Position numbers and translations under genes: made by a program | Shown here: piece after piece, positions 7,061 through 16,163 of the stretch | How positions within the stretch are numbered: position 1 is the stretch's first letter | Layout: the number at the start of each line of letters is the position of its first letter | DNA from: Leptospira vanthielii serovar Holland str. Waz Holland = ATCC 700522 | GTDB lineage: Bacteria; Spirochaetota; Leptospiria; Leptospirales; Leptospiraceae | DNA length: 39,490 nucleotides | Direction: 5' to 3' | Assembly: GCF_000332455.1 (NCBI RefSeq) | Contig: NZ_AOGY02000058.1 | Coordinates: forward strand, 1-39,490 | The notes under the pieces: model-generated | What the model saw: the letters and a program-made list of their open reading frames with translations, nothing else | Databases searched by the model: none | Told to the model about the DNA's origin: nothing

Positions 7061-8643
7061 CCGGTTTCTTGGCTCTTTTGGAAAAGATCTTTCATGAGCC
7101 GAAGTGTTCCCGTAAGTCCTAAAACTACGGAAGAGGCCGCAACCCCACCCATAAGAGCACCGGCAACGCCTGGAGAGCAGGCATCAGCCCCCGTTAGGTA
7201 AAGATTTTTGATAGTTGTCCTCACACCTAACCATTCTTGTTTGAAGCGTTCCGGTGTACAGGAAAGTCCATAAATGGAACCTTCTTTATGTCCGGTAAAA
7301 AATTCTGTAGTGATGGGAGTGGAGAGTTCTGTGAACTCAATGAGATCCCGAAATCCAGGAAATCGTTTTTCTAGAAAAGTTAACATCCCTTCTGTGATCG
7401 TTTCTTTAAGTTTGGTATAGTCCTCTCCCCGTTTTTTCCAGGGTTCGTCTTTCCATTTAGCAAAGAGTGAATAGTCGGCAAAGCTGATCGCTTCTGCTGT
7501 AAACCCTTCGGCTTCCGGATTTTTTAAGGAAGGAAAAGATAAATACATCATGGGAGGATTTCCATTCACTAAATCATTTCTTTTCGCATAACAAACATCA
7601 TGATCTGCATCAGGAAAGATCCAATGGTTTTCACCATGAAAACCTAACTTTCTAGGCGATTCTTTAAATCCAATATAGAGTGTGATGGATGTGGTTCCTT
7701 GTGTGCTGAGAGATTCTAATGGTTTTTGAAAAGAGACGGAATGTTCTTTGGGTAACAATTTGTTGTAGGTAGTGTAGGCTCCGGCATCGGATACAATCAC
7801 ATCCGCAAAGAATTCCTGTTCGGAAAAAGTTTTTCCTTTTTGGACTTCAACCTTCACACCAATCGCTTTGCCCCCATCCAAAAGGATTTCTTTGACTGTA
7901 TGGAGAATTTTTAAACTTCCCCCATTTTCTTCTACAATGGGTTCAATCGAATCTACAATTTTGGAGGATCCACCAATTGGAAAGTAACCACCATTAAAGT
8001 AATGAGCAACAATCATAGAATGGATGGCAAAAGAGGAAGCAGAAGGAGGTAACCCATAATCCCCCCATTGAGAACTAAGGACGGCTCTTAAGTTTTCATC
8101 TTTGATATGGGTTTCCATATACTCTTTGGTAGTGATATAGGGAGTGGGGATATGGTTTAGATTTAAAAACTTGGCGGCCTTTTCAAAAACGGAAGGCAAA
8201 GCTTTGAGTGTAAAATGCCTTCCAAACCATTGGGTAAAGATTTCCACATCCCGGAAGTATTGATCAATGGCCTGGGTTTCTAAAGGAAACTTTTCTTTTA
8301 AGTCCGACTTGAATCTTTCCTTTTCTCCATAAACTGGAAAACTAAAGTCCGGGTAATCGAAAACTTCGAAAGGTTCTTCCATTTTGTTCCACTTGACACC
8401 CTTCCTTGTAATGGAATCGAATAGAGTTCTTAACATGGAACCTTCACCCAAGTCCCCAATATAGTGGATTCCGACATCCCATTCAAATTTTCCGAGCCTT
8501 TTGAATGTATGGGTAAATCCGCCTAACTTAAAATGACGTTCCAGTACCAAAACTTTCTTTTTAGCAACTTGCGAAAGGATAGAGGCGGCCGTTAGGCCAC
8601 CAATACCAGAACCGATAATGATTACATCATATTTGTTTTCCAT
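7057..8643 (-). CDS. retinol desaturase / phytoene dehydrogenase-like flavoprotein
   Basis: A 528-aa FAD-dependent amine-oxidase-fold protein of the CrtI/RetSat group. The dinucleotide motif DVIIIGSGIGGLTAASIL is at residues 6-23, followed by the E-R-H-FKLGGFTHTF segment typical of this family, DVGIHYIGD, and the C-terminal FAD-contacting stretch NLYLTGADACSPGVAGALMG. It resembles all-trans-retinol 13,14-reductase more than carotenoid desaturases, but the natural substrate cannot be read from sequence. No other carotenoid genes are in the window. Its ATG overlaps the stop of the DUF4139 gene by one base (TAATG), so the two are likely translated together. A MarR gene follows. Confidence 0.85.
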   Translation of the reverse strand: MENKYDVIIIGSGIGGLTAASILSQVAKKKVLVLERHFKLGGFTHTFKRLGKFEWDVGIHYIGDLGEGSMLRTLFDSITRKGVKWNKMEEPFEVFDYPDFSFPVYGEKERFKSDLKEKFPLETQAIDQYFRDVEIFTQWFGRHFTLKALPSVFEKAAKFLNLNHIPTPYITTKEYMETHIKDENLRAVLSSQWGDYGLPPSASSFAIHSMIVAHYFNGGYFPIGGSSKIVDSIEPIVEENGGSLKILHTVKEILLDGGKAIGVKVEVQKGKTFSEQEFFADVIVSDAGAYTTYNKLLPKEHSVSFQKPLESLSTQGTTSITLYIGFKESPRKLGFHGENHWIFPDADHDVCYAKRNDLVNGNPPMMYLSFPSLKNPEAEGFTAEAISFADYSLFAKWKDEPWKKRGEDYTKLKETITEGMLTFLEKRFPGFRDLIEFTELSTPITTEFFTGHKEGSIYGLSCTPERFKQEWLGVRTTIKNLYLTGADACSPGVAGALMGGVAASSVVLGLTGTLRLMKDLFQKSQETG

Positions 8644-10079
8644 TAGTGGTACTTAGTCTCTACAGTATATTCCACTGTGACGGTTTCATTGGCTTTCACG
8701 GGAACGTCGGAGTAAGCTTTCGTTGCTGATTCTTTTGTAAATTTATGAGATGATTTTGTGATATTCCAATCCCCCCAAAGGCTTGCGTAGAACCTGACTT
8801 CGATTTCTTCTTTTTTTCTGTTTCGAATTTCGACTGAGTAAGTGGATTTATCTCCGCGAGAAAGTTTGAACACTTCGTTTGAGAGTCGTTTTCCATTGGC
8901 TACCACATCAAAGGCTTGGCCTGTTCGAATTTTTACTTCTTCGTTTTCGGGAGTGTGATCAATTGTATCCTCTCCTAGAAGTTGTTGGCGGCCTTTAGAA
9001 TCAGCTTTAAAAACACGAATGGTTCCTTGCGGGAGTGGTCTTCCTAAATTGTTTTTCTTTGCATTTTTGAAGATGTATTTGATGTTTGCGTTGTTGAAAT
9101 TTTTTTCATTTCCTTCATTCATAGGTAGATTTTCAAAAACGAAATATTTTTTGATTTCGATTCCTTCTGATTGGAAGAGTTGGACTTGTTTTGTCTGATT
9201 GTATCCGATGTTTGTTGGTTGGTCTAAAGTGTATAAGTAGTATTCCGATAAATTCTCCTGATTGAACTCAGGTGCTTCCGCTGATTCATCATACTCCTTC
9301 ATCATTGTTTTTTTCACAGCACGTGATTGCATTGCATAGGATGGAACTTGATTGGATACTAAATTGACTTTTCCCGCAACGAGTTGTAAAACTGCGTTTT
9401 TAAACTCTGCACCTGAATTATTATTTAACGTAACCCAAGAATTGAGGCCACATAGATTTTCTTCTTTGTCCAAAACAAGAATGTAATCAGCAGACCAACC
9501 AAGACCATTCGTTTGATAAGATACTTCTAAGGTTTGTTCCTTTTCTGTATCGTTCTTTAATTTCCAAACAAGAGTAGGTTTCGCAAATAGGTTTTCGGGA
9601 ATGGTAGGAACTGTGACTCGTCCATTGTAACCAAGGGATATTTCATCTCCAATTTTATACACTGGGCTTCCGTTGTTTGCAATCAAAGTAGCCTTAACAG
9701 AAGTAGTTTTTTCTTTCCCTTCGTTATATAAGGTAACTTCTTTCCCAATGTATTTGTCCATTAGGCGTTCGGGAGAAATTAAATCGTATTCATAGTTTTG
9801 TTCGAAGACTGTGAGTTTTTTAGGATCTTCTCCTTTGACTCGCACAGTTTGTGGGATGATTTGTGAGGGAACATCTTCGAATCGTAAGGTGCGAATTCCC
9901 TTCGAAAGATTCAAAGTCCGAGTTTCTCGAACAAGACCAATCCCTCCGTTGTAAATGGTAACACTCACTGTTTTACGATCCGACTGAGTTGACATGTCAA
10001 AAGCGGAATCGGAGGTGATATTACCTGCGGTAAAAAACAAAAGTGATAGAGTGGCGATCGATAATATTTTGGATTTCAT
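8643..10079 (-). CDS. exported DUF4139-domain protein
   Basis: 478 aa from the ATG at 10079, chosen because GGGAGA precedes it by 5 bases and a signal peptide follows (MKSKILSIATLSLLFFTAGN). The open frame extends to 10130 but lacks these signs. The body is a beta-rich DUF4139 protein: the N-terminal region starts VTIYNGGIGLVRETRTLNL and the central part has YQTNGLGWSADYILVLDKE, the usual core. The C-terminal part is an immunoglobulin-like fold (YSVEIRNRKKEEIEVRFYA, VTVEYTVETKYH). Family members are periplasmic or surface proteins without an agreed biochemical role. First gene of a unit with the flavoprotein at 7057-8643; divergent from mtnP across about 92 bp. Confidence 0.8.
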   Translation of the reverse strand: MKSKILSIATLSLLFFTAGNITSDSAFDMSTQSDRKTVSVTIYNGGIGLVRETRTLNLSKGIRTLRFEDVPSQIIPQTVRVKGEDPKKLTVFEQNYEYDLISPERLMDKYIGKEVTLYNEGKEKTTSVKATLIANNGSPVYKIGDEISLGYNGRVTVPTIPENLFAKPTLVWKLKNDTEKEQTLEVSYQTNGLGWSADYILVLDKEENLCGLNSWVTLNNNSGAEFKNAVLQLVAGKVNLVSNQVPSYAMQSRAVKKTMMKEYDESAEAPEFNQENLSEYYLYTLDQPTNIGYNQTKQVQLFQSEGIEIKKYFVFENLPMNEGNEKNFNNANIKYIFKNAKKNNLGRPLPQGTIRVFKADSKGRQQLLGEDTIDHTPENEEVKIRTGQAFDVVANGKRLSNEVFKLSRGDKSTYSVEIRNRKKEEIEVRFYASLWGDWNITKSSHKFTKESATKAYSDVPVKANETVTVEYTVETKYH

Positions 10080-10171
10080 GTATTCTCCCATGAGCATTCT
10101 ATACTCTGCGAAGGTAAAAAACGAATGCAACCAAAATCGTTAGGGGAAAACTGCACTTTAAGAGGATTCAT

Positions 10172-11035
10172 ATGGCAAATGTAGTAAAAATCGGGGTCAT
10201 TGGTGGGACTGGCCTATATTCAATCGATGGAATGGAGATCATTCAAGAAATCCACCCGGAAACTCCTTGGGGCAAACCTTCAGACACAATCACCATTGGT
10301 CGGTTCAAAGGGAAAGAAATTGCCTTTTTGCCAAGACACGGAAAAGGACATTTTTTAAATCCAAGTGAAGTTCCAGCTCGTGCAAACATTGCCGCCTTGA
10401 AACAGTTAGGCGTTGAAGAAATCATTGCATTTAGTTCTGTAGGAAGTTTGCGCCAAGAAATTGCTCCGAGAGATTTTGTGATTCCCTCTCAAATCATTGA
10501 CCGCACCAAAGCACGGCCTTCCACTTTTTTTGAAGATGGTATGGTAGCCCATGCTCCTTTTGCTGATCCTTTTTCGCCAAGTCTTGGTAAAAAAGTTGAA
10601 GAAGCTGCCAAACAAATCAACCTTCCCATTCATTCCAACAAAACTTTGATTTGTATGGAAGGTCCACTTTTCTCTACAAGAGCCGAGTCTCATATGTACA
10701 GATCTTGGGGTGCTGATATCATCAATATGACAGTTCTACCGGAAGCAAAACTTGCTCGTGAGGCGGAGATTCTATACCAAATGGTTTGTATGTCTACGGA
10801 TTACGATTGTTGGAAAGAAGATGAAGCTCATGTAACATTGGAAATGGTTTTGGGCAACTTAAGTAAAAATGCAGAGACTGCTAAGAAGTTACTTTCGGCG
10901 CTCATTGACCTTTTAGGAAAGTCGGATGATACAAGTCTAGTAGGAAGTACAAAGTTTTCTTTGGTGACGGCTCCTGAAAAAAGGAACCCGGAACAGATTA
11001 AAAAATTAAAATTTCTTTTCCCTACGTATTTCTAA
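10172..11035 (+). CDS. mtnP: S-methyl-5'-thioadenosine phosphorylase
   Basis: Cleaves methylthioadenosine with phosphate to adenine and methylthioribose 1-phosphate, part of methionine salvage and polyamine by-product clearance. 287 aa. The phosphate loop GVIGGTGLY is at residues 8-16, LPRHGKGH near 53, and the purine site ICMEGPLFSTRAES, then GADIINMTVLPEAKLARE, then STDYDCW, the pattern that distinguishes MTA phosphorylases from guanosine/inosine phosphorylases. AAGAGG stands 6 bp before the ATG. Other salvage genes are not in the window. Convergent with the STAS gene; the stops overlap within CTAA. Confidence 0.92.
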   Translation: MANVVKIGVIGGTGLYSIDGMEIIQEIHPETPWGKPSDTITIGRFKGKEIAFLPRHGKGHFLNPSEVPARANIAALKQLGVEEIIAFSSVGSLRQEIAPRDFVIPSQIIDRTKARPSTFFEDGMVAHAPFADPFSPSLGKKVEEAAKQINLPIHSNKTLICMEGPLFSTRAESHMYRSWGADIINMTVLPEAKLAREAEILYQMVCMSTDYDCWKEDEAHVTLEMVLGNLSKNAETAKKLLSALIDLLGKSDDTSLVGSTKFSLVTAPEKRNPEQIKKLKFLFPTYF

Positions 11036-11424
11036 TCAGCTTCTAAAGCTTGTTCCAATGTTGGGAAAACTTGGAGCAGGCTGCGAAGTTTTGTCAGTTC
11101 TAAAACGTATCTTACTTTTTCAGAAGGTGAGATGATACGAATGTATCCTTTTTGTTTCATCAGTCTAGAATGTATCCCTAAACAAACACCGAGGCCAGAA
11201 CTGTCGATATAACTGACTTGTTCAAAGTTTAGGAAAACGTAGTTTATCCCTTTGGAGATTAGAATTTCTAAATTTTCTTTCATGACTTGTGAATTGTAGA
11301 GGTTGATTTCTCCAGACAATTCAAAATATACAGCGGCTTCTGGAAGGGGGACAAATCTCTGTTGGAGAACTTCCATTTTGAAGTCTCCACTTTCAATCGT
11401 GTAATCACTCCAGTTTTCGATCAT
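11032..11424 (-). CDS. STAS-domain anti-sigma-factor antagonist
   Basis: 130 aa. Unlike the first STAS protein, it has the canonical phosphorylation-site loop YIDSSGLGVCLGIHS, with DSSGLG matching RsbV/SpoIIAA, so it is a good candidate for serine-phosphorylation switching. The strand VYFELSGEINLYNSQVMKE precedes it. The ATG overlaps the TGA of the upstream galactokinase gene (ATGA), implying coupled translation. No cognate anti-sigma factor adjoins it. The HATPase domain at 35091-36020 is the only such partner type in the window. Confidence 0.9.
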   Translation of the reverse strand: MIENWSDYTIESGDFKMEVLQQRFVPLPEAAVYFELSGEINLYNSQVMKENLEILISKGINYVFLNFEQVSYIDSSGLGVCLGIHSRLMKQKGYIRIISPSEKVRYVLELTKLRSLLQVFPTLEQALEAD

Positions 11425-12590
11425 ATTGAAATTTCCTTTACTCCGTCCGAAATTTGAAACTTGTAGAAGTCTATCTCAAGGTTGAATTTTTGTTGATAAC
11501 TTTTTTTTAAAACTACATCGATTTTGGAAAAATGGTCTTTCTTATCTAGTACGAGTACGCATCCACCAAAACCACCACCGATCATTCTGGCACCAGTGAC
11601 GCCTAAACTCTGCAAAGAATCAACAATGAAATCTGTTTCGAGACAAGACACTTCGAAATCTTTGGATAAGGACCAATGTGTTTGGAAAAGTGCAGAGCCA
11701 ACATCTTTGAAATTCCCCGACTCCAAACCCTCGATTACGATTTTGGTTCTCTCACGTTCAGAAGTAACATGATTCATTCGTTTTCGTTCTTCGTTTGTTA
11801 GGTGGCAGTTGTAAATTTGATCTTCTGAAAGATTTACATCATATAAATGTGTAAAATTTGGAAACTTTGTTTGAATTTTTGCCAACGCTGATTCACATTC
11901 CGATCGTCTTTGGTTATAAGCACTATCTTTTAAACTATGTTTTACATTGGAGTTGATTAAGTAGAATTCAGAATCTCCTAAATCGAAATGGTGGTAGGAG
12001 TATTTCAGTGTGTCGGTATTTAAGGAAATACAATCATCTTTTTTGCCAACAGCAATGATGAATTGGTCCATGATTCCGCATTTGGTTCCAACAAAATGGT
12101 TTTCTGCAGCCTGGCCAATAAGAGCAATTTCCTTGCGCGTTAAAGGCAACCCAAAAGTTTCTTTGATCGCATAACCAGTTACCACTTCAAATGCCGCCGA
12201 AGAGGAGAGACCTGATCCTTGGGGAATATTTCCATCTACTAATAAATCAAATCCTGGGATAATATGTCCTTTTTTTTCAATTTCGACTATGACACCTGCG
12301 ATATAGTCAGTCCATGAAGATTTTGGATTTGGTAGCAGAGGTTTCTTTAGTTCAACGGTTTCGTTATATGTGACTGAATGCAAATGGAAGGAAGCAGTAT
12401 CGTTTGGACGGAGGTATACTTGCACAGCAAAATCAATGGCGGCGGGAAGCACTGTTCCACCTAAATAATCTACATGTTCGCCAATTATATTGATTCTAGC
12501 GGGAGCTTGGAACAAACGGGGGGCCTGTTTTGTTTTTCCAAATATTGATTCAAATCGATTCAAATTTTCTTTACTTCTAAAAGAATCCAC
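11421..12590 (-). CDS. galK: galactokinase (GHMP family)
   Basis: Phosphorylates a galactose-type sugar at C1 with ATP. All three GHMP signatures are present: RINIIGEHVDYLGG near the N-terminus, PQGSGLSSSAAFEV in the ATP loop, and GARMIGGGFGGCVLVLD near the C-terminus. I place the start at the GTG at 12588-12590, preceded by AAGGAAG at 6 bp, giving 389 aa; the longer frame from TTG at 12623 lacks a binding site. No galT or galE is nearby, so the product may feed surface polysaccharide synthesis or another 1-phosphate pathway; the exact sugar is uncertain. The STAS gene overlaps its stop. Divergent from pgi. Confidence 0.88.
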   Translation of the reverse strand: MDSFRSKENLNRFESIFGKTKQAPRLFQAPARINIIGEHVDYLGGTVLPAAIDFAVQVYLRPNDTASFHLHSVTYNETVELKKPLLPNPKSSWTDYIAGVIVEIEKKGHIIPGFDLLVDGNIPQGSGLSSSAAFEVVTGYAIKETFGLPLTRKEIALIGQAAENHFVGTKCGIMDQFIIAVGKKDDCISLNTDTLKYSYHHFDLGDSEFYLINSNVKHSLKDSAYNQRRSECESALAKIQTKFPNFTHLYDVNLSEDQIYNCHLTNEERKRMNHVTSERERTKIVIEGLESGNFKDVGSALFQTHWSLSKDFEVSCLETDFIVDSLQSLGVTGARMIGGGFGGCVLVLDKKDHFSKIDVVLKKSYQQKFNLEIDFYKFQISDGVKEISI

Positions 12591-12634
12591 TTCATCTTCC
12601 TTTCGATGCCATACTTTATTCAAGGATCGTTGTT

Positions 12635-13978
12635 ATGTCGAACTTAAAAATTTCAGATCGATTTGTGAAATCTTTTCTTACTGAAACTTTGGTTCAGAAG
12701 GAATTGGAAAACGCCGAGAATGCTCGACAAACTCTGCTTCAAAAAACAGGACAAGGAAAAGAATTTTTAGGTTGGGTGGATCTTCCCAGCCAAACAAGTT
12801 CTGAGGATCTGCAAATGATTCGAAAGGCTGCAGAAACCATTCAATCTCATTCGCAGTATTTGGTTGTTGTGGGAATTGGTGGCAGTTATTTGGGAGCAAG
12901 GGCTGTTATTGAGGCCTTATCGCCAGAATTCAGTGCGCAAGAATTACATAAAAAGTCAGTAAAAATTATTTATGCCGGCCATCATTTAGATTCGGATTAC
13001 CATTCAAGGTTATTGGCTTTCTTAGAGAACAAAGAGTTTTCGGTAAATGTCATTTCTAAATCAGGAACAACAACAGAGCCAGCGATCGCCTTTCGGTTGT
13101 TACTTTCTCTTTTGGAACGAAAGTATGGAAGAGAAAATGTAAAAAACCGAGTGTTTGCTACAACCGACAAACAAAAAGGTGCTCTCAAACAACTAGCGGA
13201 TGAATATGGATTCCCCACTTTTATAATTCCTGATGATGTAGGGGGGCGTTATTCTGTTTTGACTCCAGTCGGATTATTACCGATTGCGGCCGCAGGTTTT
13301 AGTATAAACAAACTCATTGATGGCGCAAAACAAATGGAGGCAGAATTAAAATCAAAATCAGCATTAGAAGGAAATATTGCTACTACTTATGCAGCCATTC
13401 GAAATTCGCTCTACGCGAGTGGTAAAAAAATCGAAATTTTAGTTAGTTATACTCCAGCTTTGTCCTTTGTTTCTGAATGGTGGAAACAACTGTTTGGTGA
13501 AAGTGAAGGTAAAACAGGGAAGGGAATTTTTCCAGCGTCAGTTCAATTTACGACAGATCTTCATTCTATGGGACAATACATCCAAGATGGGGAACGAATT
13601 CTAATGGAAACCATAGTCAAAGTGGAGTCACCGAAACAAGACGTTTATTTAACTGAAAAGTCTGACGATAGGGATGGCCTAAACTATTTAGCAGGTAAAA
13701 AACTTTCAGAAGTAAATCAAAATGCAATGTTAGGAACACTTATTGCTCATAAAGATGGCGGTGTGCCATGTTTGGAAATCACTTTGCCTGTGTTAAATGA
13801 AGAAACCATTGGGGAACTATTGTATTTTTTTGAATTTGCCTGCGGTGTGTCCGGTTATATGTTAGGTGTGAATCCTTTTGACCAACCAGGTGTCGAAGAC
13901 TATAAAAACAATATGTTTGCTTTACTTGGAAAAAAGGGATATGAAAAGCGAAAAGAAGAAATCCTAAGCCATATATGA
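12635..13978 (+). CDS. pgi: glucose-6-phosphate isomerase
   Basis: Interconverts glucose 6-phosphate and fructose 6-phosphate. 447 aa, the shorter bacterial form. Landmarks: VVGIGGSYLGARAVIEAL near residue 78, the phosphate-binding VISKSGTTTEPAIAF, the signature DDVGGRYSVLTPVGLLP, and the C-terminal DQPGVEDYKNNMF. AAGGA at 12622-12626 stands 8 bp before the ATG. The divergent galK start lies only 44 bp away, so the two promoters must overlap each other's 5' regions. The 3' end overlaps the opposing murU-like gene by 15 bp. Confidence 0.95.
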   Translation: MSNLKISDRFVKSFLTETLVQKELENAENARQTLLQKTGQGKEFLGWVDLPSQTSSEDLQMIRKAAETIQSHSQYLVVVGIGGSYLGARAVIEALSPEFSAQELHKKSVKIIYAGHHLDSDYHSRLLAFLENKEFSVNVISKSGTTTEPAIAFRLLLSLLERKYGRENVKNRVFATTDKQKGALKQLADEYGFPTFIIPDDVGGRYSVLTPVGLLPIAAAGFSINKLIDGAKQMEAELKSKSALEGNIATTYAAIRNSLYASGKKIEILVSYTPALSFVSEWWKQLFGESEGKTGKGIFPASVQFTTDLHSMGQYIQDGERILMETIVKVESPKQDVYLTEKSDDRDGLNYLAGKKLSEVNQNAMLGTLIAHKDGGVPCLEITLPVLNEETIGELLYFFEFACGVSGYMLGVNPFDQPGVEDYKNNMFALLGKKGYEKRKEEILSHI

Positions 13979-14686
13979 GGAGTTTAGGAAAGAATTGATT
14001 TCGGAAAGCTGACTTCCAAATATATCTTTTGTCGAGTAAGAATTCCAAAGTTCCTTTGTTCCTAAATCTAGAACAGTACCGGAGAATATTTCTCCGGTAA
14101 TCTCTCCTCGCTCTGCACATTCCTTAAAGATATCGGAAAGATCATAATATTTGTTTTTTTCTATATGAGAAAGACATTTAGGATCTAGAACAGCAAGGCC
14201 AATATAGTAATAAGCTCCGGTTCCAAATTTTAGGGATCCATTTTTATCTATGTCGATTTTTGTATAGTTCTGATCGGACGGAGTTGGAAGTAAGTATAAA
14301 TGGATTTTTTTCTTTTCAGTTAAACTGATCTTAGGTGAAAAAGTCGGATCTGGGAAAAATAAGGTATCTGGATTGATAAGTAGGATAGGTTCCTCAAAAG
14401 ATTCTTCTGACAACCCAGTTCGAATTCCGCCTGCAGTGCCCAATATTTCGTCTTTTTCTTCTAATATTTCAACGGGATATTGTTTGAAATTTTGAACATG
14501 GTTTTTGATTTGTTCCCCCAAATAGTGCGTGTTGATCCATACTTTCAAAATTTTCCATTGATTGAGGAGGTATAAGCTATAGTCGAGTAGAGTGACATCT
14601 TGTATTTTTAATAGAGGTTTGGGACAGTTTTCGGTAAGAGTACCCATTCGTTTTCCAAATCCAGCAGCTAAAACAAAGGCGTTCAT
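13964..14686 (-). CDS. murU: MurU-like sugar-1-phosphate nucleotidyltransferase
   Basis: 240 aa from the ATG at 14684-14686. The nucleotide-binding signature AFVLAAGFGKRMGTLTENCP, then KPLL, opens the protein. EILGTAGGIRTGL and the metal aspartate in LLINPDTLF follow, as in MurU and related RmlA-type enzymes. MurU makes UDP-N-acetylmuramic acid from MurNAc 1-phosphate in the AmgK/MurU cell-wall recycling route known from Pseudomonas. The upstream gene is AmgK-like and its TGA overlaps this ATG (ATGA), which supports the assignment. Because that gene is split by an IS, murU now depends on read-through or a new promoter. A mannose-1-phosphate guanylyltransferase-type activity cannot be excluded. 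Confidence 0.75.
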   Translation of the reverse strand: MNAFVLAAGFGKRMGTLTENCPKPLLKIQDVTLLDYSLYLLNQWKILKVWINTHYLGEQIKNHVQNFKQYPVEILEEKDEILGTAGGIRTGLSEESFEEPILLINPDTLFFPDPTFSPKISLTEKKKIHLYLLPTPSDQNYTKIDIDKNGSLKFGTGAYYYIGLAVLDPKCLSHIEKNKYYDLSDIFKECAERGEITGEIFSGTVLDLGTKELWNSYSTKDIFGSQLSEINSFLNSSYMA

Positions 14687-14907
14687 AGATTTTTGAAATC
14701 CTTTTGCCGACTGAGTTCCTCTCGTAGACTTCGAACAAAAATATACAATGAGTCGGCAAACATACCCAATTGGATAATTTCTTCCAATTGATTGAGACAA
14801 GATATGATCGACGGTTTGAACTTATCTTTTCCATGGTCTGTCACCATTCGGAAGTATGTTCCTAATGCTTTAAAAGATCTTTGTAAGGCTTGTAGATAAA
14901 ATGTATC

Positions 14908-14936
14908 ATTAAATTTTATTGATTGGTGTATGGAAA
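14908..14936 (-). promoter_or_regulatory. possible hybrid outward promoter at the IS copy B end
   Basis: On the minus strand TTTCCA (14936-14931, inside the IS tip) is separated by 17 bp from TTTAAT (14913-14908, in amgK). The -10 matches consensus at 5 of 6 positions and the -35 at about 4. Such a promoter, created by insertion, could keep murU expressed. Inference only. Confidence 0.3.
14922..14927 (+). repeat. target-site duplication of IS copy B, left
   Basis: ATTGGT, repeated at 16243-16248. The final T could instead be the first base of the IS (TGTATGG), which would make the duplication 5 bp. Restoring one copy restores the amgK frame. Confidence 0.85.
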
Positions 14937-14982
14937 GGCACATCGGTAACACTTTAGATCACTCACATGGGTTACACTTTTA

Positions 14983-16163
14983 CTAGTCAATTCTATACAA
15001 TAGCCTCTGGTATTTCAACACTTTACTCGTATACAAATCCAAAATTCCAAGAATTGCATCCGCAAAGTAAAGACGACAATGCCGATCAGATATCTCTTCA
15101 AAGCCAACTACCTCTCCAATGAAAGGATTCCCAAAGAACACTCGATGGGGCCCGTACTGCGCAAAACCACTTTCATGGACTTTATCGGTAACAATATGTG
15201 TGGGATAAGCTACCTCTAGAATCTTTTTTGGGAATGTCCTTTTCGAAGATATAAACTTTTGCAGGTGTCAGAAAACCCAAGCTTCATGTGGTCTTACCTT
15301 ATTAAATTCTTCACGGAATGAATCAAAGGCGGTCTGTTGTGCATCCAAACTAGATCTTGGAGGTAATGCAGTTTCTTCTTTGAGTGTTCTGTGCATTCTC
15401 TCATGACGACCGTTCTGAGATGGTTTCCCTGGTTCAATGCGTTCCGGTCGGATCCCTATACGTGGCGTCAACCACCATATAGAAAGACTAGTTAAGCCGC
15501 CAATGGCCTTACTTGCAAAAGGTGATCCATTATCTGATTTGATTGCCTGTGGTAGTCCATATTCTTTAAAAACCCTTTCAAATACCGCTTTTGTTTGCTC
15601 TGCATTCGTTTTATTCAGGATTTCACATGCTAGAAGGTAGCGACTATATGCATCTGTAATTGTTAGTGGATCGCAGCGATTGCCATTTCCTACTGTAAAA
15701 TGGCCTTTAAAATCAACACACCATACATCATTGGGAGCGACTACATTGGAAAAAGGAAATAGAGACTGTGGAACTCTTGGTCTTTTTTCTTAGGTTTGAC
15801 TAGGCCTTTTTTGCGAAGAATGTTTCCAATTGTAGTTTCACTTGGAATCTGTTTCATGCGATGAAACTTTGCTTTGAGTATGGGACGGAGTTTTTTGGGA
15901 CCCCAAGATGGATGGTCTTCACGTAAAGATACAATTAGGTGAACGATTTTCTCAGGAGTTTCATTGGACTGAGTGATTCTTTTTCTAGATTTATCTTTGA
16001 GTCCGTCGATACCTTCCGACTCATAATTCTTTAGATATTTATAGCCAGTCTTTCTCGATATATTAAAGTCTCGGCAAAGATCGGCAAAACACCACTGACC
16101 ACTTTTAACAGCTGCTATGAACTTGATTCTTTCTTCTATCACTTTGGTTTCCTTCCAAGGCAT
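14983..16163 (-). pseudogene. IS481-family DDE transposase, copy B, several indels
   Basis: Starts at the ATG at 16161-16163 and should end at TAG 14983-14985. Relative to copy A it has T6 instead of T7 at about 15783-15788 (frameshift after KPKKK), a 2-base loss in GATATAAAC (about 15246-15252), a lost A near 15279-15281, and a decamer substitution at 15459-15468. The homopolymer changes look like sequencing or assembly errors in a repeat. It supplies the correct SDNGSPFASKAIGG segment missing from copy A. Only fragments are open as it stands. Confidence 0.85.
15459..15468 (-). repeat. foreign decamer, complement orientation (copy B)
   Basis: TACGTGGCGT replaces the ATTT of copy A between GGATCCCTA and CAACCACC. 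It is the exact reverse complement of the decamer in copy A, at a different position in the element. The transposase reads WWLKLGIRP in copy A and is disrupted here. Confidence 0.85.

Noticed and set aside
10406..10693. A 95-aa minus-strand frame inside mtnP.
   Set aside because: A shadow of a strongly conserved gene on the other strand.
14577..14834. An 85-aa minus-strand frame across the amgK/murU junction.
   Set aside because: It lies in a third frame and overlaps both better-supported genes.
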